The notes beneath the pieces are model-generated. The model made no database searches. It was not told the origin of the DNA and was given only the letters and a program-made list of their open reading frames with translations. A stretch of 64,000 nucleotides of DNA from Camillea tinctor (Eukaryota > Ascomycota > Sordariomycetes > Xylariales > Xylariaceae), in assembly GCA_022578605.1 (NCBI GenBank), contig MU394137.1:83150-147149 (forward strand), in the 5' to 3' direction. The position numbers were made by a program, and so were the translations under genes. Each line of letters opens with the position of its first letter. Within the stretch, counting starts at the first letter, position 1. Of this stretch, positions 57,958 through 64,000 are shown piece by piece.

Positions 57958-59586
57958 GCCCTCTTCTCCCCCCCGGACTTGCATATCCCAAGAGTCTAAA
58001 CTTTAACCTACATAGTCTTCTGGGTCCGGCTCCTACGCTACACTCGGAAGAGCATAACATCCAAATTTCTTCCTTGCGGGTCTCCCTAGATGGCGACCGA
58101 AGCCAACCCTTCCCGGTGACGCAAGCGCGAACGGGCAGACACAGCACCGTGCAGATCGTCGTGAGTTTTCATATTTGGGCGAGAGAAGACAGGCGAGGGA
58201 GCAGAGGGGGTCTCTCAACCTAATCACGCTAAAAGTGAAGATGGTAATCTGTATTTTACCCTAACCTAATGTCTTTTTTTGCACTACGGATACTACGCTG
58301 TTTAGCGATGTAGTAGTGTACCAGTCTTCCTTTATCCAGTCTTGTGGGGATGGGGGGCTGGTTTGGGGACGGCGAGGCGTGATATTCCAGCTCGAAGGTT
58401 CCGTCAGCAATCCTTTTGGGTCCGCAAGAGAGAGAGAGCCTCCCAGCCGGGTAAAGAGGCTGGGAACCAAAGTCGACCATTCGCCGTATCCCGTATCCGC
58501 CGCACAGGTACACGTTAGTCATCCATCCAAATCCTCTCAAATGCCATCGTGGGAGGGGAGGAGAGGGGCAAAGGAAAAACCAAGGATCTGCCGGGCTTGT
58601 GGAAAACTGGCGAACGTTCTCTTTTTTGGCTACTACTATTTTAAAATTCCGTATATCCCGTACCTAGGTAAAGTTGAGAGAAAGCCTAGCTTCTGTGCTG
58701 TGCTGCGGCAAATCCTGCTTTCAATAGAGATACAAAGGTTGGTAGGTCTAGGTCCGGACCCAGCCACGACTCGATCGATGCCCTTCGTATTTGCGAGAGC
58801 CAACTCGCCACGATGTGGGTTCATTGAGGAGGCATCCATCCCACTTTGCCCGTATTGCCACCATGACGAGCGAGCGAGCTGCATCACCAATTTCGTGAGG
58901 CCTCACCGACACAACGCCTAATAGTCAAAGTCAAGCGGTTTTCATCCGACATTTTTGAATATAATGCCTACCTAGGTGGTTATTGATCCTCGCATCATCC
59001 TATAGGGAATTGAGGGTGTCCAACGAAGCACCTTGTACTTGCACTGATTGAAGAAAATGGAGAAGGTTAAAAAAATCTATTTCTCATTCCAGAATGATAT
59101 TTCTTATGAACGTACATCATCCTCCCTTATGCCTCCCTGTTTTTTTCCCTCGGGGTTCTTCAGCAACTCCTCATTTTGCTGTGAATGTCCTTGCGGGAGA
59201 GATGGGATGTTCGGCATACATTCTCCCTACTGTAGCACCAACCTCAACAGGTCCCTAGAACCGTTGTAACCATACAGGCATGGCTCCCGGCTAGGCTTCG
59301 CAAAACCAACGTTGTGGCAAAAAAAAAAGACAGATGCTTAGCTCCCGGGGAACCGCTCCCGCTTAACACGCGGACGGACAGACCTTCCGTCCTGCTAAGT
59401 CGCATGCTCGACTCGTACCAAAAGTCATGAAGTTAGGAGTAGCATGGGTAGCATTCCCGGGCCATTGATGGTGTATATGTGGGTTAGCATATGACTTCAA
59501 CCCCAACGACGTCAGTTTGTTCATGACCATCCTGTTCATAGGTAGTATTAGATAAATGTGAGAAGCAAGGACCCGAGGGGTTCTTC

Positions 59587-60496
59587 TTATGTCGTGTAGA
59601 TTTTTTTTTTTTCCTTGTTCAACTTACAGTTGGCCACTTTTCCGCCGCCACTCCCGCCACTCTCAACATGCTGCTCTCCATCGTGAGCGAAATGGTCGCT
59701 CTCGTCGAAGCCGTAGTCCTCCCGGGTCCATTTCTTCATCTTCTGCGTGCGGAACTCGTGGAAGTCCCATTCCCGGTCTTCTAGGTCCTCCGGGCTCTTG
59801 AAGACGTAGACGTCGCACTCGACCTCCTGCCCCTCGACGTTGCCTTTGCCCTCGTCGTCTCCCACCTTAGACAGCAGGCGCACTTTCACGGTCTTGCGGT
59901 CGTACTCGCTGCCCTCGAAGTTGTCCAGGTGGAATATGTTCGCGTCCGTCAACCCCGTGACATACATACCTCTGACGACGTGCTCGGCATCGGGTATGAT
60001 GCCTGGGTAGTCTGCATGGCGAACTCGTCTGCATGAGCCGTGGTTAGCATACAAATTATACAAGTATATATATATATATATTTTAAACTACGTGCATGTG
60101 TAGTTAGGTTTTTCTTTTCTCTCATCCCTCTCCAAAACCTTCCCAGCCGAGATAGTTTAAGTATATGTTTCACCTGGATCAAGTAGATTATCAGACTAAC
60201 CGGCGGCAGTATCCATGAAGAATTGCGGGCTGGAAGTTATGGAGGCTCTTTAGCAACGACACGTCCTGGGTAGAAGACCTGTAGCAGACTGTGAAGAAGA
60301 CCTCAGGGGCCATCTTGTATCTCATTAGTAAGATGCCACTTCAAGTCCGTGTTCACCGGGCACATCTCACTAAGGTCCCTGGGAATTGTTAATAGTTTCG
60401 TACAAACAATGATCACAAACCCGAGGAGTCGCAAAGCTTACCATAGAAGAAGGCTGCGTGGATATCGCTCTGGGTGCTGGGCTGCGATTCGGACAT
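59587..60496 (-). CDS. Gamma-glutamylcyclotransferase-like (AIG2-type) protein
   Basis: Exons 60442..60496, 60371..60378 (8 nt), 60201..60313 and 59587..60028 encode 205 aa. The N-terminus HAAFFYG joins through the microexon (supplying TL) to MAPEVFFTVCYR, forming the YGTLM motif that starts the cyclotransferase fold. HGYCRRRVRHADYPGI and the catalytic glutamate region DNFEGSEYDRKTVKV follow. The family cleaves gamma-glutamyl dipeptides or glutathione to 5-oxoproline, though several AIG2-type members have unknown substrates. Intron 3 (172 nt) carries a TA repeat. The last 15 residues (NCKLNKEKKKIYTT) are low-complexity and follow a GTAAGT donor. Splicing that donor to CCTATGAACAG at about 59530 would end the protein at VAN. 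No signal peptide is present, so the protein is cytosolic. Confidence 0.82.
60065..60082. repeat. TA dinucleotide microsatellite in intron 3 of the cyclotransferase gene
   Basis: About nine TA units inside the intron. Confidence 0.9.
60371..60378 (-). other. 8-nt microexon
   Basis: The exon GGACCTTA lies between a 63-nt intron ending TTCCCAG and a 57-nt intron starting GTGAGA with a CTAAT branch site. It completes a Gly codon and encodes Thr-Leu of the conserved YGTLM motif. Without it the flanking exons cannot be joined in frame and the motif is lost. Confidence 0.75.
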
Positions 60497-61430
60497 TGTG
60501 ATTATCGACAGATGATCCTGGTTCTCCGATGAGGCCTATGTGTGTCAATATCAGCTGTATAGTCTATCGATAAAGGTAGGTGGCAAGGATATGCTCGGAG
60601 TATAATATACTCTATCAGTGTTTCTTATCTGAGGTTATGTTCGCAAATCGCTGAAAATGACGTGACAAGTCTCCTGCAGCAAACAAATACACACGGTTTG
60701 TTACTTCAGAGATGATGCTTGCTGCTTGCTTCAGAATTGGACGACGATCGATGAACCTGAAGGGAGATAAAAAAAAAAAAAACCTTTAAATCCAGATGCT
60801 CTCCTTCAGTTAATTCTCTTATCTATATAAATCAAACTGTAGGTATATGTGGTTTCCGTGTCTTGAAAGGTTGATCATGAATGACTGGTGGCTTGTTATA
60901 CATGTAGATAGGCCATTATATGAATACCTCCGATACGGAGGTTTAAATCTGTGTGATATCATTGCCATTGTATTGCATACAGCTACCTAGTAGTTTTCGT
61001 TTATAGTACTAGTGGCAAACTTATTTAGGAGTTAAAAGGACATCGTTAGGCTACGGGCTGCATACAGAATGGATGTTTCTATATGATGATTGTCTCCATT
61101 TTGTTTATGTGATTTGTTTTTTATATGAGTTTTTCTTTGAACCTTAGTTGGTCCGGGGCAGGTTTGCCTCTGAAAGTAACTATAAAGTACTTGAAGGCAT
61201 GTCCTTAGGTGTAGGTAGGTTTGACGTGAAACACAATCTTTCAAGATGTATCTACTGCTTAGGACATCTGGGAAGTACATGCAGGTGCCTGAAGTACCTA
61301 AAGGTGTAGCTCGCTTAATCAAAACCTCTTTACGGAGGTCCCTACCAAAAAACTTTGCCCCATTAAAAGTCTTGGCATTTTGCCAACAAGTGTTACTTTA
61401 TATTTCGGCTAAGCCCATTTTGCTAGGTTT
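60497..61430. other. Intergenic region before the AT-only block
   Basis: No gene recognised. Composition is normal until about 61430, where it shifts abruptly to almost pure A and T. Confidence 0.5.
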
Positions 61431-64000
61431 TTTACTTAATTACACTATTAAAAAATATAGAAATATATATAATATTAAATTATTTAAATATTAAATATTT
61501 ACAACTTAAAAGTAAATTTAAATAAATTTTATTTGCATTTTTATTTACATTTTTATTTATATTTCCATTTGCATTTTTATTTATATTTTTATTTTTATTT
61601 ATATTTTTATTTACATTTACAATTAATACTTAACATAATAAGTTTAATAATAAATTATTAATTTATTATATTTATTTAATTTACTAAGTTTAAGTTAAAA
61701 AATTAACCTTTTTTTTACATTAATAAGTTAAAAACATATTTAACTTTATAGCTTTTTTTTTATATTTATTTTTATTTTTTAACTTAATAACTTTTTATAT
61801 ATAATATAAAATCTTTTTAATTTACTGTTATATAAAGTTTTATAATAAAGCTTTTTAATACTTTTTTTAAGCATGTATAGCATTTGCTTTATTTTTTACA
61901 GCTTTTTTTTTATAGTTAATTTTTTTATATAAAACTAACATGGCTTAATAACGTTTAAATTTAAAAAGTTATTAAATTACAGCATTTTTATAACATTAAA
62001 AAAATCGTATATATGCTATTAAAACTAATAAAAATAATTAAAAGCGCTATTTTTTTAAACTTAAATGCTTAAATAAAATTTTATATATTTTTTTATAAAA
62101 AAAATAAGTTTTAACAATAAAACCTCTTTTTTATAATAATATTAATTAATTTTAATCCCTTTTTTTTTTATATAAATTGTTTAATTTTTATAATAAATTT
62201 TTATTGTGGTTTTTTCCTTGGTTTATTATAGAGACTTAATTAATTTATTTTAGTTTTTAATTTTTTTTTTTATAGCTGGCTTTAAAGCTAATGCAAAATG
62301 TGGCAGTATAAGGTAGTATTATAAGTATGTAAAAAAAATGAAAAAGTGTAACATTAAATATGTAGCTGCGCTATATATTAAATGTTATTATTTTTTTATT
62401 TTATTTATTAGTGTTAATATTAGTTTTTATTTTATTTATGTAAAGTATTATGCATTTTTTAATATATAATAATTATATTAAATGCTATTTACGATAAAAA
62501 ACTTTAATGCTTTTATTAAACATTATTTTAAACTTTTTTAAGTTTTTTTTATGGTTTTTTTTATAGTTATTTATTTTTAATTAATAAACTTTTATTTTAA
62601 TTTTTTTTAAAAAGTTAACTGTAACTTTTTTTAGCTTAAATACCTTTTTTTATAACAGTATAAATTTTCTTTTTAATTAACAATTTTAATATTTTTTTAT
62701 TAGTTTTTTAACATTTTTTAATTGCTATTTTAACTTTTATTAATTGTTTTTATAGCTATAGTTTTTTTATTTTATTAAATACTTAAAATTTCTTTAATTT
62801 ACGCAATGCTTTATAATAGTTTTAATTTTAAAAATTTTTTTTACTTTTTTAAGGTTTTTTTAGTCGTTTTTAATCGGTTTAAAAAATAGTACTATTTAAT
62901 AAAAAAGATTTTTTTTATTAAGTTTTTTAAATAATTAAGCAATTAAAACTATTAAGTAAATTTTTATGGTTTTAAGCAATTTTAATTTATATGCTAATTA
63001 TTTTACTTTTTTTTTAATTTTTTATAAACTTACGCGTTATTAAAATTTTTTTTAAGTTAGTTTTTTAAATAAATAGTATTTTTAATATAATTTTAAATAA
63101 ATTTAATTTTTTTATTAAATTTAATTAAATAGTATTTTTAAATATAAATTTACTTAATTTTAATAATAGTAAAGTTTATTGCTAATTTTGCATTTTTATG
63201 TAAAGGTTTTTTTAAATATTGTATTTTTTTAAATAATTAAAATTTTATATTATTTTTAATTAAAACGTTATTAAGTTTTAATAAACAATAATTAAAAAGT
63301 TATTTATAAAAAAATAATTAAATTGTTTTTAAATATATTACATTTTAATTTTATTACAGTTTAAATAATAGTTTTATTTAATTACTTTTTAAATTTTTAA
63401 AGTAATAATATTTAATAGCTATTTTAACTATTTAATTTTTTTTAAATAGTTTATTTACTTAAAAGTAATAAGTTATTATTATTAAAAGTTATGCTTTAAG
63501 CGCTTTTTATATTTTTTTTAAAATTTTAAAGTAAATTTATAGTTTTAATTTAAAATAATTTTATTAAATATTTTTTAATTAAATAATAGCAATTATTATA
63601 TTAATATTTTTACTTAATTTTTTGCTATATAGCATATATTTTTAAATATAAGTACTTATTATTAAAGCGTTAAAATGTAATTTATACTTTTTTAATTTTA
63701 ATAGTTATTATAAAGTATTTATAAAAAAACTAAAAAAAGTTTAATTATAAAATTAATTGCGATTATTTTTATTAATTTAAAATTATTTAGTTTAATTAGT
63801 TAATAATTTTTAAATAGCTTATTTTAGCTTATATAATAAAGCTTATAAGTTAAATAATGTTTAATATATTGCTTAATTAGCTTTATTTTTTTTTTAAATA
63901 GCATATTTTTTAATTTTTTTATTATTTTATTTATATTAAAATAGTGTTTATTATTATAAGCTAATATTAAAACTTTTTTAATTATAAATTTAAATATATA
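61431..64000. mobile_element. RIP-type AT-only block running off the window
   Basis: About 2.6 kb of nearly pure A/T DNA with no open frame. Surviving G and C are largely in the GC dinucleotide (AGCTT, AAGC), the context that RIP (CpA to TpA) spares. Only one edge is visible, so neither element type nor terminal repeats can be judged. Its boundary sequence does not match the terminal repeat of the element at 11.2-14.7 kb. Confidence 0.65.
61527..61622. repeat. Tandem array of a 12-bp AT unit
   Basis: Repeated units of about TTTTTATTTRCA, with A/G and A/C variation between copies, lie near the edge of the AT-only block. The array resembles a subterminal repeat. Confidence 0.6.

Larger units (their letters stand above)
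53520..59586. other. Gene-poor 6 kb region
   Basis: No gene recognised on either strand. It contains low-complexity tracts: purine-rich around 54120-54240, poly-T around 54720-54765, pyrimidine-rich around 55860-56010, and CA/CG repeats around 57010-57065. It also holds the hairpin element at 55.5 kb and a CT microsatellite at 57.9 kb. Frames of 60-200 aa, such as 58316-58921, look like chance openings. Confidence 0.5.

Noticed and set aside
58316..58921. 201-aa open frame
   Set aside because: No motif recognised, and it crosses a GA-rich tract and hairpin. I could not support it as a gene.

Overview
The window reads as nuclear DNA from a filamentous ascomycete (Pezizomycotina, probably Sordariomycetes-like). 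Genes are monocistronic and carry short 50-170 nt introns with GTAAGT-type donors and CTAAC/CTAAT branch sites. The gene set is typical of such fungi: Zn2Cys6 regulators, AA9 and AA11 polysaccharide monooxygenases, a CBM1 module, a Crh-type cell-wall transglycosylase, MAPEG and DUF6594 families. Two AT-only blocks look like repeats destroyed by repeat-induced point mutation (RIP).

Layout. 0-2.5 kb: an NADPH:FMN reductase-like gene and a truncated dehydratase relic. 2.5-7.7 kb: gene-poor. 7.7-10.2 kb: a regulator with two tandem zinc clusters. 11.2-14.7 kb: a 3.5 kb RIP-destroyed DNA transposon with 168 bp terminal inverted repeats. 16-21 kb: a MAPEG protein, a Crh/CBM18 wall enzyme, a SINE-like tRNA-derived fragment and an acidic orphan protein. 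21.5-30.7 kb: a carbohydrate/organic-acid group with a beta-hydroxyacid dehydrogenase, deoxyribose-phosphate aldolase, a divergent Zn2Cys6 regulator and a GH78 alpha-L-rhamnosidase convergent to it. 33.8-34.6 kb: a Gal80-like oxidoreductase broken by an internal deletion. 37-40.5 kb: an APC amino-acid permease and an AA9-CBM1 monooxygenase. 43-50 kb: a GMC oxidoreductase surrounded by decayed genes (membrane protein, retropepsin, kinase-like fragment, DUF6594). 52.4-53.5 kb: an AA11 monooxygenase. 53.5-59.6 kb: gene-poor, with a 115 bp hairpin element. 59.6-60.5 kb: a gamma-glutamylcyclotransferase-like gene. 61.4 kb to the end: a second AT-only block running off the window.

Common themes are extracellular plant and fungal wall breakdown (AA9, AA11, Crh), rhamnoside and sugar use (GH78, aldolase, regulator), and genome defence by point mutation, with several relics broken by changes consistent with C-to-T. 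The most striking observations concern splicing. The AA9 gene needs an AT-AC intron. The cyclotransferase gene needs an 8-nt microexon that supplies two residues of its YGTL motif. The rhamnosidase gene has two GC-AG introns. All gene models were assembled by eye from reading frames, splice signals and remembered family motifs; no database search was possible.
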